Made by a program: the position numbers and the translations under genes
Shown here: piece after piece, positions 53,801 to 62,431 of the stretch
Layout: the number at the start of each line of letters is the position of its first letter
How positions within the stretch are numbered: the first letter of the stretch is position 1
Assembly: GCA_035405785.1 (NCBI GenBank)
Contig: DAONJS010000002.1
Location: forward strand, 186,001 to 250,000
Length of the DNA: 64,000 nucleotides
Direction: 5' to 3'
Source of the DNA: BPGX01 sp035405785
GTDB lineage: Bacteria > Bacteroidota > Bacteroidia > B-17B0 > Aurantibacillaceae
Notes under the pieces: model-generated
What the model was told of the DNA's origin: nothing
Database searches by the model: none
The model's input: the letters and a program-made list of their open reading frames with translations, nothing else

Positions 53801-55290
53801 CCTATTGGCTTAGATTTTTCTTCTCCATTTCTTATACATATCAAAGTATCAAAACCATCAGCGTCATTACGATTTAAGTAAAAATTATTTTGTGCTGCTA
53901 TAATTTTGATATTGTGTTTTTCTGACATTTTAATTAAAAACTTATTCAGATATTCTTCCTCTTCTAAAAAATGATTGTTCATTTCTAAATAGAAGTTCTC
54001 TCCAAAATTTTCTTTATACCACAACACACATTCTTCTGCTTTTTGCTCCCCTTCTTTAAACAAAACTTGTGGAATTTCTCCATAAATCCATCCGCTCAAA
54101 ATAATCAATCCTTCTTTATTTTCTAATAATCTCTTTTTATCTATACGAGGAACATAATAAAATCCTTCTGTAAAAGATACCGATGAAAGTTTACAAAGGT
54201 TAGAATAACCAATTTCATTTTTTGCCAAAACTGGAATTTGAAAATTCTGTGTTTTGTAAGTATTCTTTTGCGACATATCATCACACAAATAAAACTCGCA
54301 TCCAATGATGGGCTTTATTGTTGGCAATATTTCTCCACTATTTGATTGTTGTGCTTTTTCATTTTTAGATTTAATGTCTTTATTAATATCCTTTACAGCA
54401 TTGAAAAATTCAACCACTCCACTCATATAACCCAAATCAGTTATGGCTAATGCTCTGGCTTTATATTCAGCGGCTTTTTTAACTAATTGTTTGACTTGTG
54501 TACTACTATTACCAATAGAATAAACTGTATGATTATGTAAATACGCAAAATTTATATCGTTTTCTTGAGTAGTAATTTCATTGTTTATTTGTTGAGTTGT
54601 TTCTTTTTTCTTTTTATGATAAACACTTTCTTTACTTTTTAGATTTTTCAAATTTGGTGATTCATACTCAATTTGATCTGGCTGAATGTTGATTTGTGGA
54701 ATGCGAATTATTTCTCTTGATAAAAGTTCAAAAAAAGCGTTTGCGTTGGCCTCTACATCAAATGCTGCATTATGTGCTAAATCAAATTTTACTCCAAATA
54801 ATTTTTCATACAATTCTGTAAGTGAAGGCATTTTATATCCACCACCCTTTCCACCTGGCAAAGCACAATAATCAACTACTTCTTTATTATTACATGTATC
54901 AACAAAAATTTTCTCATTCAGTATATTAACATCAATTCCATTTCTTATCAATTCAGCAGAAATAACAGGTATATCGTATGAAACTATATTATGCCCTGCA
55001 ACAACTTTTGTTTTTTCAAGTGCTTTCAAAAATTCATCTAAAACAATTGATAAATCTATTCCTTCGTTTAATGCTCTTTCAGTTGTTATTTTATGGACTT
55101 TTGCCGCATCATAAGGGATTTCAAAGCCATTGGGCTTTACAATTTGAGAATATTGTTGAATTAATTTTCCTTTTTCATCGTGTAATTGAAATGCTAACTG
55201 AACTATTCTTGGAAAATTATTCAGATTTGAAAAATCTTTTGAATCACCTTTAATAAAACCCGTAGTTTCAACATCAAATATTAAAAACAT
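50890..55290 (-). CDS. dnaE: DNA polymerase III alpha subunit with fused N-terminal exonuclease
   Basis: The 1466-residue replicative polymerase. Residues 1-190 are a DnaQ-type DEDDh 3'-5' exonuclease: Asp6 and Glu8 (FDVETTG), Asp106 (GHNIVSYDIP), His173 and Asp178 (AHNAAFDVEA). A linker leads to a PHP domain (LHNHTVYSIGNSST, His252 and His254), then the C-family polymerase with GPGRGSAAGS (635-644), the catalytic Asp pair in PDIDID (675-680) and a third Asp in LLKMDFLGL. Near the C-terminus is an OB fold (IILYGWAAEVQKRI). Proofreading in cis replaces the separate epsilon subunit of E. coli (alpha there is 1160 residues). Confidence 0.95.
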   Translation of the reverse strand: MFLIFDVETTGFIKGDSKDFSNLNNFPRIVQLAFQLHDEKGKLIQQYSQIVKPNGFEIPYDAAKVHKITTERALNEGIDLSIVLDEFLKALEKTKVVAGHNIVSYDIPVISAELIRNGIDVNILNEKIFVDTCNNKEVVDYCALPGGKGGGYKMPSLTELYEKLFGVKFDLAHNAAFDVEANANAFFELLSREIIRIPQINIQPDQIEYESPNLKNLKSKESVYHKKKKETTQQINNEITTQENDINFAYLHNHTVYSIGNSSTQVKQLVKKAAEYKARALAITDLGYMSGVVEFFNAVKDINKDIKSKNEKAQQSNSGEILPTIKPIIGCEFYLCDDMSQKNTYKTQNFQIPVLAKNEIGYSNLCKLSSVSFTEGFYYVPRIDKKRLLENKEGLIILSGWIYGEIPQVLFKEGEQKAEECVLWYKENFGENFYLEMNNHFLEEEEYLNKFLIKMSEKHNIKIIAAQNNFYLNRNDADGFDTLICIRNGEEKSKPIGKGSGKRYGLPNDQFYFKSPQEIQQAFSFYPQAIQNAIELADSIEEFPVEKQIVLPKFSIPKEFAEQHNDLSELELENAYLKHLTYEGAKKRYIEITKEIEDKIEFELQTIAQMGFPGYFLIVSDILNSARKRGIRIGPGRGSAAGSIVAYCIGITNVDPVQYNLLFERFLNPERVSMPDIDIDIEDTRRDELIEYVVEKYGKESVANIITFSSLGGKSAIKDTARVLGLLPQEADALSKAFNPLFEMKISLKELIEPDKINFEKYLSEGQSIDELKTYFKKSYEAFLNTHPRAKEVLEYAAKVDGCFRHTGKHACGLIIAPKRLDEIAPLAIDTKSGQVITQFDVSVAETAGLLKMDFLGLTTLSIISETLRLVKKNKGIEVDIDNISLNDEKTFDIFKNGNTDEVFQFESPGMKKYLQQLKPDSIHDLIAMNALYRPGPMKYIDSFIRRKHGIEKIEYPFPEMEEILKETYGITVYQEQVMLLSQKLAGFTKGQADELRKAMGKKKIDVLEKMEQKFLDGCKKNGFDLNIIKKIWEDWKDFASYAFNKSHSVCYAILAYQTAYLKAHFPSEFMCAALNTKTAIESIAGVLTECRRMGIKILPPDINESDEKFNVSENGDIRFGLSSIKNVGQNFAEEWIQNRTKEGKIKNIFELAERLPSKLLNKKNIENLAMAGAFDSLGLTRAAFFEPDKDGITLTDKLIKFAENIKKKQSIGNSLFENSSAEDSGLSQYPDIQITNEWDVKTKLSKEEEVLGLYISSTPLDTYQLLIDSDTSKMYIQELKEQMNDNPESLSNKSIILYGWAAEVQKRITKNGKEYYTLKLQDTTGSIDLFINNELAEQSQIKYHLNDLKCYRIKGKIEKRSFGVDNSIERWDLRVNEVIELEQLIKEKAELKVLLNVKDIQLNLIKEFEKIFKTNGGIPLKVTLVITDDERKNYVSTSNPLKINFDDENFKLFEKYNLEYKIVFN

Positions 55291-55308
55291 ATATCAAATT
55301 TTAGCAAA

Positions 55309-55316
55309 CAAAGATA
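55309..55316 (-). promoter_or_regulatory. -7 element of dnaE
   Basis: TATCTTTG on the minus strand, exact consensus, 18 bp before the ATG. Confidence 0.65.
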
Positions 55317-55364
55317 AGGACTAATTCTGTCAAAAGGTGTCGTTGTGGATATTTTTTTAAAATA

Positions 55365-55393
55365 AAAACGGGGAACAAATGTCCCCCGGTTTA
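55365..55393 (-). terminator. Terminator of the first M43 protease gene
   Basis: On the minus strand, CGGGGGACA and TGTTCCCCG pair across a short loop and are followed by TTTTTATTTTAAAAAAA. Its twin follows the paralogous gene at 57212-57240. Confidence 0.85.
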
Positions 55394-55414
55394 TGTTTTT
55401 TTCAAGTGTGTAAA

Positions 55415-57124
55415 TTATTTGTTAATGATAATTCTCTTAACAACTTTTTCTGAACCGTTGGTGAGTTTAAAAAAGTAAATGCCATTTTCAAGCATAGATA
55501 TATTTAATTTCAATTTATCATTCAATACATTTTGATATTCACCTTGATAAACTATTTGACCTAATAAATTTGTAATTTCAAATTTTAAGTTTTGTTTAGA
55601 ATCAAAATTAGTAGTGATTACAAATAATCCATCAGAAGGGTTGGGTGAAATTATGATATTATTAGAAATTTGGCTAAAATTTTCAATACCTGTTGGGCAA
55701 GAAATTGCTGTAATAACAGTAGTATAAGTACTTGATGTCATATTATTATCATTAGTAACTATTAAGTTTAAAGTATAAGTGCCAGCGTTTGTAAATTTAA
55801 CTGTTGGGTTAATAACATACTTATTAGGTGTAAAAACCACTCCACCGGGAGGAACGGCTGTCCATGTATAGTTAGGAGGTGGTGAACCTAATGAACAATT
55901 GTTTAAATTAATTTGCGTACCTGTACAAACTGTTGTAGAATCTAATGAAAAACAAGCACTTGCAGAAGAATATGATGCACATAGAGTGGAAGCAGATGTC
56001 GTTAAATCTTTTCTATAAGTTCCATTTGTCATAGCAGTTTGCATTCTTGTATTTTGATCAACTGTAAACATATACATACAGGCATCATCTGTATAATCCA
56101 TAAAGTTCATAAACATTTCGCCATCTGGTGAATTACCAGAACATGTACCTACATGAAATGGATATGATGGACATCCAGAATTATCTGCTTGTGCAGGTGG
56201 TGTATCATTGCAATAATCTGTTGCACATGTTCCGTCACCCCAAATATGACGAAGACCTAACCAATGCCCTGCTTCATGAGATAATGTCCTTCCTTTATTA
56301 TATGGGCTAATATAATTACCACTGGGATAAAGTAAATTTGATCCGCATGCTTTTGCCCAAATCCATACACCATCTGTGGTGGAAGTGCCCGTTCCTGATA
56401 ATCCAGGTAATCCAGTTCCAGCAGGAAAAGTAGCAAATCCAAGCAATCCAACAGAACTATTTTCATCAGTTACCCACACATTAAAATATCTTGTAGGATC
56501 CCAAATACTTTGAGGTTTTATAGTGCTATTTATGTATGTCATAAAACTGAATTGGTCCGTAAAAGATGCAGGATTTGTCCAACCTTTTGTTGTATAATCT
56601 ATTCTATCAATACCTGGTTCTGATAAAGTATTACCATTTGGATCTTTTGTAGCTAAACAAAACTGAATACCAGTATTTGCAATCTTTACTCTTCCAAGCG
56701 AATCTTTATTTGCAGAAGGTAATGAAACCGCATAATTGACAAATGCATTGGAAGGATAAGTATTGACATTGTATCCAATACCCGCATAATCTGCATTTAA
56801 TACCTGTATCTGTGAATAAACTTGTTCTGGTGCGAGATTTGGATAAGTTCTGATGGCTTGTCCTCCATGTATGATGTGAAATATAACAGGTATTGTATAA
56901 TTTGCATACACTTTACCATTCGTTAATTCAGAATGATCTTTTACATATTGTTCAATCAATTTTTGAAACTGCAATTCCCATTCAATAGTTGGAGAAATAG
57001 TTCCACAACTTCTTTTAATATTTTCAGTGCTTGTTTCTTGTGATGCATAAGTATTAAAATCCGCTTGAGCAAAAATAATATTACCCATTAGTACTGTAAA
57101 ACAAATTATAGCTATTTTTTTCAT
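55415..57124 (-). CDS. Secreted M43-type zinc metalloprotease with T9SS type A tail (first)
   Basis: A 569-residue surface or secreted protease. The start at 57124 opens the signal peptide (MKKIAIICFTVLMGNIIFAQ) behind a consensus promoter; a frame extending to 57181 lies upstream of that promoter. The catalytic motif HEAGHWLGLRH (about residues 283-293) has three zinc-binding His and the Glu, followed by the Met-turn MNFMDYTDDACMYMFT, as in pappalysin/cytophagalysin peptidases. A Cys-containing beta/PKD-like domain (about 400-480) precedes a type A sorting domain ending GSEKVVKRIIINK. It is paralogous to the gene at 57262-59646 but about 225 residues shorter. Confidence 0.92.
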   Translation of the reverse strand: MKKIAIICFTVLMGNIIFAQADFNTYASQETSTENIKRSCGTISPTIEWELQFQKLIEQYVKDHSELTNGKVYANYTIPVIFHIIHGGQAIRTYPNLAPEQVYSQIQVLNADYAGIGYNVNTYPSNAFVNYAVSLPSANKDSLGRVKIANTGIQFCLATKDPNGNTLSEPGIDRIDYTTKGWTNPASFTDQFSFMTYINSTIKPQSIWDPTRYFNVWVTDENSSVGLLGFATFPAGTGLPGLSGTGTSTTDGVWIWAKACGSNLLYPSGNYISPYNKGRTLSHEAGHWLGLRHIWGDGTCATDYCNDTPPAQADNSGCPSYPFHVGTCSGNSPDGEMFMNFMDYTDDACMYMFTVDQNTRMQTAMTNGTYRKDLTTSASTLCASYSSASACFSLDSTTVCTGTQINLNNCSLGSPPPNYTWTAVPPGGVVFTPNKYVINPTVKFTNAGTYTLNLIVTNDNNMTSSTYTTVITAISCPTGIENFSQISNNIIISPNPSDGLFVITTNFDSKQNLKFEITNLLGQIVYQGEYQNVLNDKLKLNISMLENGIYFFKLTNGSEKVVKRIIINK

Positions 57125-57140
57125 GACAATTATTTTTGGA

Positions 57141-57148
57141 CAAAGATA
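57141..57148 (-). promoter_or_regulatory. -7 element of the first M43 protease gene
   Basis: TATCTTTG on the minus strand, exact consensus, 16 bp before the ATG at 57124; this fixes the start. Confidence 0.65.
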
Positions 57149-57211
57149 AGCAATTTTATTCAAATTATTAAAACAACCCAACTCTTTAATATATTTTTAT
57201 TTTTTAAAATA

Positions 57212-57240
57212 AAAAACGGGGAACAAATGTCCCCCGTTTT
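57212..57240 (-). terminator. Terminator of the second M43 protease gene
   Basis: Minus strand: AAAACGGGG-G-ACATTTGTT-CCCCGTTTT, a 9-bp stem followed by a T/A-rich run. Near-identical to 55365-55393. Confidence 0.9.
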
Positions 57241-57261
57241 ATATTTTTTCAAGTGTGTAAA

Positions 57262-59646
57262 TTATTTGTTAATGATAATTCTCTTAACAACTTTTTCTGA
57301 ACCATTAGTGAGTTTAATAAAGTAAATTCCATTTTCATAATGGCTTAAATTCAATGTAAGATAATTGTTCATTACATTTTGGAACTCACCTTGATTAAGC
57401 ACCTGACCTAATGTGTTGATAACTTCAAATTTGATATTTTGTTTTTCACTAAAAGTTGTTACAATATTAAATATACCATTAGATGGATTAGGTACAATCA
57501 TAATACTATTAGTAAATGCATTTAAATCATCTTTTCCAGTAGAACAAGTGAGTATTGGCAATATAGCCCCACTTAATGGTATTCCCCAACTATTTGGATT
57601 ATCATAAGCATACCAAGCATTAGTATTCCATTTTTCCCACATAGTATTTGTTGGATTTGAACCATCTGTATTGTTAAAGATAACAGCTGTGTCGCCACTG
57701 GTAGTAGGTAAAACAACCGAAGCAAAGAAACCACCAGGAGTAGAACTTGATAATGGACCTACAGGAGTTGTAAAATTATACTTATATGGTAAAATGATAG
57801 CTGTAGAATAACCTATATTAGGATCACCACAATAAGTAACATTTGTTGTTGGTGTTCCTGATGTTATTAAACCTAAATTAGCTGTTGCAGTAGCAACTGC
57901 TGTAGAAGGTCCGCTTGTTGAATTACCTGTATAAATTTTCAAATTTACTTGACTGGAAGCATTACCATGAGTACCTACATTACCATTTTTATAGAAAAGA
58001 ACAATAGCACTAGTAATATACTGTGCAGGTGAAACATGAGAATAAGTAGATGCTGCAAACCATTCGGCTTTTTCTTTATCACCATAACAATTATTTCCTG
58101 ATACATAGCCAGGACAAGTACTTGTAGGAGCACCAGTAATATATGCTACTAATGTGTCAGTATTTCTAATGTTAGTAATAGTATCGTTACATACTGTTTG
58201 AGTAACGCAAGAAGAGATACTAATGACATGTGAAGTAGTGTTCACTGTACCATTACTTGCTGTTAAAGTAATTGTATAAGTACCCGTATTGGCAAATGTT
58301 ACAGAAGGATTTGAAGCATTTTGATTAGGATTAAATGTAACACCTGTTGGAGGATTAGCACTCCATGTATAAGTAGGTGTTGGTGAACCAGTTGAGCAAT
58401 TTGTTAAATTAACAGGAGTGCTTACACAACCAGTAGAAGGCATGGTAAAGCAAGCATTAGCTGCAGGAGATGAAGATGCACATAAAGTGGAAGCAGAAGT
58501 AGTAAGATTTTTTCTGTATGTTCCATTTGCCATAGCAGTTTGAATTCTAGTTGTTTGATCTACTGTAAACATATACATACTTGCATCGTCTGTATAATCC
58601 ATAAAATTCATATACATTTCTCCATCAGGAGAATTACCACTACATGTTCCTGCGTGATAAGGATATGTAGAAATTGTTCCATAATTTGAAGTTTGTGCAG
58701 GAGGTGTATCATTACAATAATCATTTCCACAATTGCTATCTCCCCAAATATGACGTAGACCTAACCAGTGACCTGCTTCATGAGTTAATGTTCTTCCTCT
58801 ATCATAAGGCGTTGCATAAGTTCCACTAGGATATATGCTTTTAGAACCGCATGCTTTTGCATAAATCCAAACACCATCTGTAGTAGCAGTACCAAAACCT
58901 GATAAGCCAGTTAATCCAGTACCGGCAGGAAAAGTAGCATATCCTAATAACCCAACAGAAGTACTTTCATCAGTAACCCAAACATTGAAATATCTGTTAG
59001 GATCCCATATAGTTTGAGGTTTAACTGTTCCATCTATAAATGACTGAAATGAGGAAGAAGATGTAAAAGAAGCAGGATCAGACCATCCTTTACTAACATA
59101 ATTAATTCTATCAATACCCGGTTCAGGTAGTGTATTACCATTTGGATCTTTTGTCGCTAAACAAAACTGAACACCTGTGTTAGCAATTTTTACACGACCA
59201 TTACCATCTTTGTTAGCAGCCGGTAATGAAGCTGCATAATTCACAAATGCATTAGCAGGATAGTTAGAAACATTTAAACCAGTTCCTGCATAATCGGCAT
59301 TTAAAACCTGTACTTGTGAATTGATTTGTCCTTGTGCAAGGTTTGGATAAGTACCAACCGCCTGACCACCATGCACCACATGGAATACAACAGGAATGGT
59401 GTAATTGGCATACACTTTACCATTCATTAGTTCAGGATGATCTTTGACATACTGCTCAATCAATTTCTGAAATTCAACTTCCCATTCTACTGGGGGGGCT
59501 ACTGTTCCGCAAGTTCTTTTAATCGTTGTTTGAGAACTTGGCTGGTTAATTGTTGTAACACTGGTAAAGGCAGCTTTTCTACCTGTTTGAGCAAACATCA
59601 TACCAGCACTGATGCCTGCTATTACCATTAAATTAATTTTTCTCAT
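57262..59646 (-). CDS. Secreted M43-type zinc metalloprotease with T9SS type A tail (second)
   Basis: A 794-residue paralogue of the preceding protease. Signal peptide MRKINLMVIAGISAGMMFAQ; a propeptide-like segment (GTVAPPVEWEVEFQKLIEQYV); catalytic motif HEAGHWLGLRH (residues 289-299); conserved Cys pairs (CGNDYCNDTPPA); Met-turn MNFMDYTDDASMYMFT; a PKD-like domain (about 420-490, TPTYTWSANPPTGVTFNP); and an extra beta-domain of about 200 residues (about 500-700) missing from the shorter copy. It ends in a type A sorting domain (VPNPSNGIFNIVTT to VVKRIIINK). Both have their own promoter and terminator, so they are a tandem duplication, not an operon. Confidence 0.93.
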   Translation of the reverse strand: MRKINLMVIAGISAGMMFAQTGRKAAFTSVTTINQPSSQTTIKRTCGTVAPPVEWEVEFQKLIEQYVKDHPELMNGKVYANYTIPVVFHVVHGGQAVGTYPNLAQGQINSQVQVLNADYAGTGLNVSNYPANAFVNYAASLPAANKDGNGRVKIANTGVQFCLATKDPNGNTLPEPGIDRINYVSKGWSDPASFTSSSSFQSFIDGTVKPQTIWDPNRYFNVWVTDESTSVGLLGYATFPAGTGLTGLSGFGTATTDGVWIYAKACGSKSIYPSGTYATPYDRGRTLTHEAGHWLGLRHIWGDSNCGNDYCNDTPPAQTSNYGTISTYPYHAGTCSGNSPDGEMYMNFMDYTDDASMYMFTVDQTTRIQTAMANGTYRKNLTTSASTLCASSSPAANACFTMPSTGCVSTPVNLTNCSTGSPTPTYTWSANPPTGVTFNPNQNASNPSVTFANTGTYTITLTASNGTVNTTSHVISISSCVTQTVCNDTITNIRNTDTLVAYITGAPTSTCPGYVSGNNCYGDKEKAEWFAASTYSHVSPAQYITSAIVLFYKNGNVGTHGNASSQVNLKIYTGNSTSGPSTAVATATANLGLITSGTPTTNVTYCGDPNIGYSTAIILPYKYNFTTPVGPLSSSTPGGFFASVVLPTTSGDTAVIFNNTDGSNPTNTMWEKWNTNAWYAYDNPNSWGIPLSGAILPILTCSTGKDDLNAFTNSIMIVPNPSNGIFNIVTTFSEKQNIKFEVINTLGQVLNQGEFQNVMNNYLTLNLSHYENGIYFIKLTNGSEKVVKRIIINK

Positions 59647-59663
59647 AGCATTAAATTTGGATA

Positions 59664-59671
59664 CAAAGGTA
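59664..59671 (-). promoter_or_regulatory. -7 element of the second M43 protease gene
   Basis: TACCTTTG on the minus strand, exact consensus, 17 bp before the ATG. Confidence 0.65.
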
Positions 59672-59776
59672 ATGGTTATTTTTTAAATAATTAGCAATTG
59701 TGGAAAAAATTATTATGTTAAATTTTATGGATGGCTTATTTTTTAGATAAGCGGCAAATCATATTTTATACTGACA

Positions 59777-60952
59777 TTACTTCCGAGTTTTTTTAAACTT
59801 CAGAATAAATGTAACGGAACCTAACATTATTAAAAACGATAAAATAAAAGGATATGAAAAATTTACATCATATAAAAAACCTCCAATAACCGGAGCTATA
59901 GTTCTTGCTAATGAATTTAAACTTTGAAAAACACCTAATAATGCCCCTCCTTCACCAACAGGTGCATTTTGTGAAAGTAAGGATGTAACAGAAGGATTAA
60001 TTAATCCATTTCCCATAGAAATACAAAACAAAATCAAAAATATCCACGGATAAACTGTATTGTGATTTATAAAAATCAGTGTCAATAAAGCAAAACTCAT
60101 CATCAATGATGATATTAAAATAATTTTGTATTCATTGATATATCTCAATAAAAATTTTAATCCTATACTTTGCCAGAGGATACTTATTACTCCAATAAAT
60201 CCAAAAAATATTCCAATTTGACTATCATTCAAATAACAATGTTCTTTCCAATAAATGGTAGATAAAACCTGAAAAATACTAAATGCAGAAATGAATATAA
60301 ATCCATACCATAAGTAATTTTTTACTTCAGGTAAAAAGATAAATCTCTTGATATTTTGAACTGGCTTAAAAGAAATAACTAATGATTTATTTGGATTTTG
60401 ATTGGATTCTGATAAAAAGAAAAAAATCATCATTAAATTCAGAAAACATAAAAATGCTGTAAATAATCCTACATATTTAATACCATGTGTTTCGTCAATA
60501 CTTTTTAGAAAACCTCCAATGGGAGGACCTAAAATAAACCCTAACCCAAAAGCCATACCTAATAATCCCATTCTTTTGGTTCTATTTTCAGGTGGTGTAA
60601 CATCTGCAATATATGCCTGTGCCACTGATATATTTGAAGAACCTATTCCAGCAATAATTCTACTAATTAAAACCAACCAAATACTATTAGAAAATGCTAA
60701 AATCAAATAACTTATTCCATTCATCAACACCGTTAATAATAATACAGGTCTTCTGCCAATTTTATCGCTTAATTGACCCATTCCAGAAGTCATAATAAAA
60801 TTCATCAATGAAAAAGAACCCGCTATTATTCCTGTTATGACTGTGTTTGCTCCTAAACTTATTACATAGTTTGGCAAAATGGGAATTATGATTCCAAATC
60901 CCAATAAATCTATAAACACGGTTAAAAATAAACCTAAAAGTGAATAAGACAT
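59777..60952 (-). CDS. MFS transporter, drug-efflux (TetA/Bcr) type
   Basis: A 391-residue inner-membrane protein with 12 predicted helices. It shows the major-facilitator motif between helices 2 and 3 (GQLSDKIGRRPVLLL) and the helix-5 antiporter motif (GLGFILGPPIGGFL), both typical of proton-driven efflux pumps. The substrate is unknown; DHA1 drug exporters and sugar exporters are both possible. It begins 2 bp after the arginine decarboxylase gene, so co-transcription is likely, and a polyamine or agmatine substrate is a speculative possibility. Confidence 0.9.
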   Translation of the reverse strand: MSYSLLGLFLTVFIDLLGFGIIIPILPNYVISLGANTVITGIIAGSFSLMNFIMTSGMGQLSDKIGRRPVLLLTVLMNGISYLILAFSNSIWLVLISRIIAGIGSSNISVAQAYIADVTPPENRTKRMGLLGMAFGLGFILGPPIGGFLKSIDETHGIKYVGLFTAFLCFLNLMMIFFFLSESNQNPNKSLVISFKPVQNIKRFIFLPEVKNYLWYGFIFISAFSIFQVLSTIYWKEHCYLNDSQIGIFFGFIGVISILWQSIGLKFLLRYINEYKIILISSLMMSFALLTLIFINHNTVYPWIFLILFCISMGNGLINPSVTSLLSQNAPVGEGGALLGVFQSLNSLARTIAPVIGGFLYDVNFSYPFILSFLIMLGSVTFILKFKKTRK

Positions 60953-60954
60953 TT

Positions 60955-62352
60955 TTAATAACCTAAAATATTTAACATTGACTTGTAACTTTGTTCTTTT
61001 GCAAATAGTTTAGTTGAAATTTCCCCCTCATCATTTCTATCAATAATAACATGTTTAGGTGCAGGAATTAAACAATGCTGAATACCACCATAACCGCTTA
61101 ATTCTTCCTGATAGGCACCAGTATGAAAAAAGCCAATATGAAGTGGTTCTTTATCGTCTTTTGTAACTAATGGCAAGAATACTTGATTAATATGTGCTTC
61201 GCTATTGTAATAATCCATACTATCACAGGTTAGACCTCCTAAATTAACAGGCACATAAGGTCTATCCCAATAGTTAATAGCAAGCAAGATAAATTTTTGG
61301 CTAATCCCCCATGTATCAGGTAATGAAGTGATAAAAGAACTATCAATCATATACCATCTTTCTCTGTCATTTTGCATTTTTTGATCAATAATAGAATATA
61401 ATGCGGCTCCACTTTCTCCTACTGTAAAAGATCCAAATTCAGTAAAAATATCGGGTTCTTTTATTTCATTTTGTTCACAAAATAATTTTATTTGGGAGAT
61501 AATTTCTTCAATCATATAATCATAATCATATTCAAAGGATAACGATGTGCGAATAGGCATTCCTCCTCCTATATTCAAAGCATTGAGCGTTGGACAAATT
61601 TTTGATAATTCAAAATAAACATTCAAACACTTATTCAATTCTGTCCAATAATAAATGGTATCTTTTATGCCTGTATTGATAAAAAAGTGTAACATTTTTA
61701 ATTCAAACCTGCTATCACTTTGAATTTTTGATTTATACAAATTTACAATATCGCTATATCTTATACCTAACCTTGAAGTATAAAAAGGAAATGAGGGTTC
61801 TTCTTCTGTAGCAATACGAATACCTAATTGACATTTTGATGCTTTAAGATGTTTTTTGTAATAATCTATTTCATCTAAATGATCAAGCACGGGAATAACA
61901 TTGTATCCTTCATTGACAAGTTCTATAATGAGTTGTTTATATTTATCAGGTTTATAGCCATTACAAACAATATATTTATTCTTATCTATTTTACCTTGTT
62001 TTGCTAATTCTTTAATAATATAAATATCGTAAGCAGAAGAAGTTTCTATGTGTGCATCATTTTTCAAAACTTCATTCAATACAAATGCAAAATGAGAACT
62101 TTTGGTACAATAACAATAATAATACTCGCCTTTGTAATCTGTCTTTGCCATTGCTACATTAAACATTCTGCGTGCTTTTTGAATTTGCTGTCCTATTTTT
62201 GGTAAATACGAAATCTTTGTTGGAGTACCGTATTGCTTAATAACAGACATCATTGGAATATCATTAAAGTAAAGTTCATTATCTTTTACATCAAAGCCCT
62301 CTTGCGGAAAGTGATGAGTTTGTGTAATCAAATCATAATAGGTCAAAGACAT
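60955..62352 (-). CDS. speA: Arginine decarboxylase, alanine-racemase-fold type
   Basis: A 465-residue PLP enzyme that by family converts arginine to agmatine, the first step of one polyamine route. The PLP lysine lies in YYYCYCTKSSHFAFVL; the phosphate-binding glycine loop is LNIGGGMPIRTSL, and the C-terminal sheet has LTCDSMDYY with the Cys-Asp pair found in fold-III decarboxylases. It is shorter than E. coli SpeA (658) and matches the compact Bacteroidota form. It is divergent from an arginase gene 79 bp away and followed by an MFS exporter. Another basic-amino-acid or carboxynorspermidine decarboxylase remains possible. Confidence 0.8.
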   Translation of the reverse strand: MSLTYYDLITQTHHFPQEGFDVKDNELYFNDIPMMSVIKQYGTPTKISYLPKIGQQIQKARRMFNVAMAKTDYKGEYYYCYCTKSSHFAFVLNEVLKNDAHIETSSAYDIYIIKELAKQGKIDKNKYIVCNGYKPDKYKQLIIELVNEGYNVIPVLDHLDEIDYYKKHLKASKCQLGIRIATEEEPSFPFYTSRLGIRYSDIVNLYKSKIQSDSRFELKMLHFFINTGIKDTIYYWTELNKCLNVYFELSKICPTLNALNIGGGMPIRTSLSFEYDYDYMIEEIISQIKLFCEQNEIKEPDIFTEFGSFTVGESGAALYSIIDQKMQNDRERWYMIDSSFITSLPDTWGISQKFILLAINYWDRPYVPVNLGGLTCDSMDYYNSEAHINQVFLPLVTKDDKEPLHIGFFHTGAYQEELSGYGGIQHCLIPAPKHVIIDRNDEGEISTKLFAKEQSYKSMLNILGY

Positions 62353-62431
62353 TGTATTGATTTTTTGTATATTTACGCTGCGAAAATACTAAAAAGAATA
62401 ATGAATTTATCAATTTTCTAAAAAATATAAT

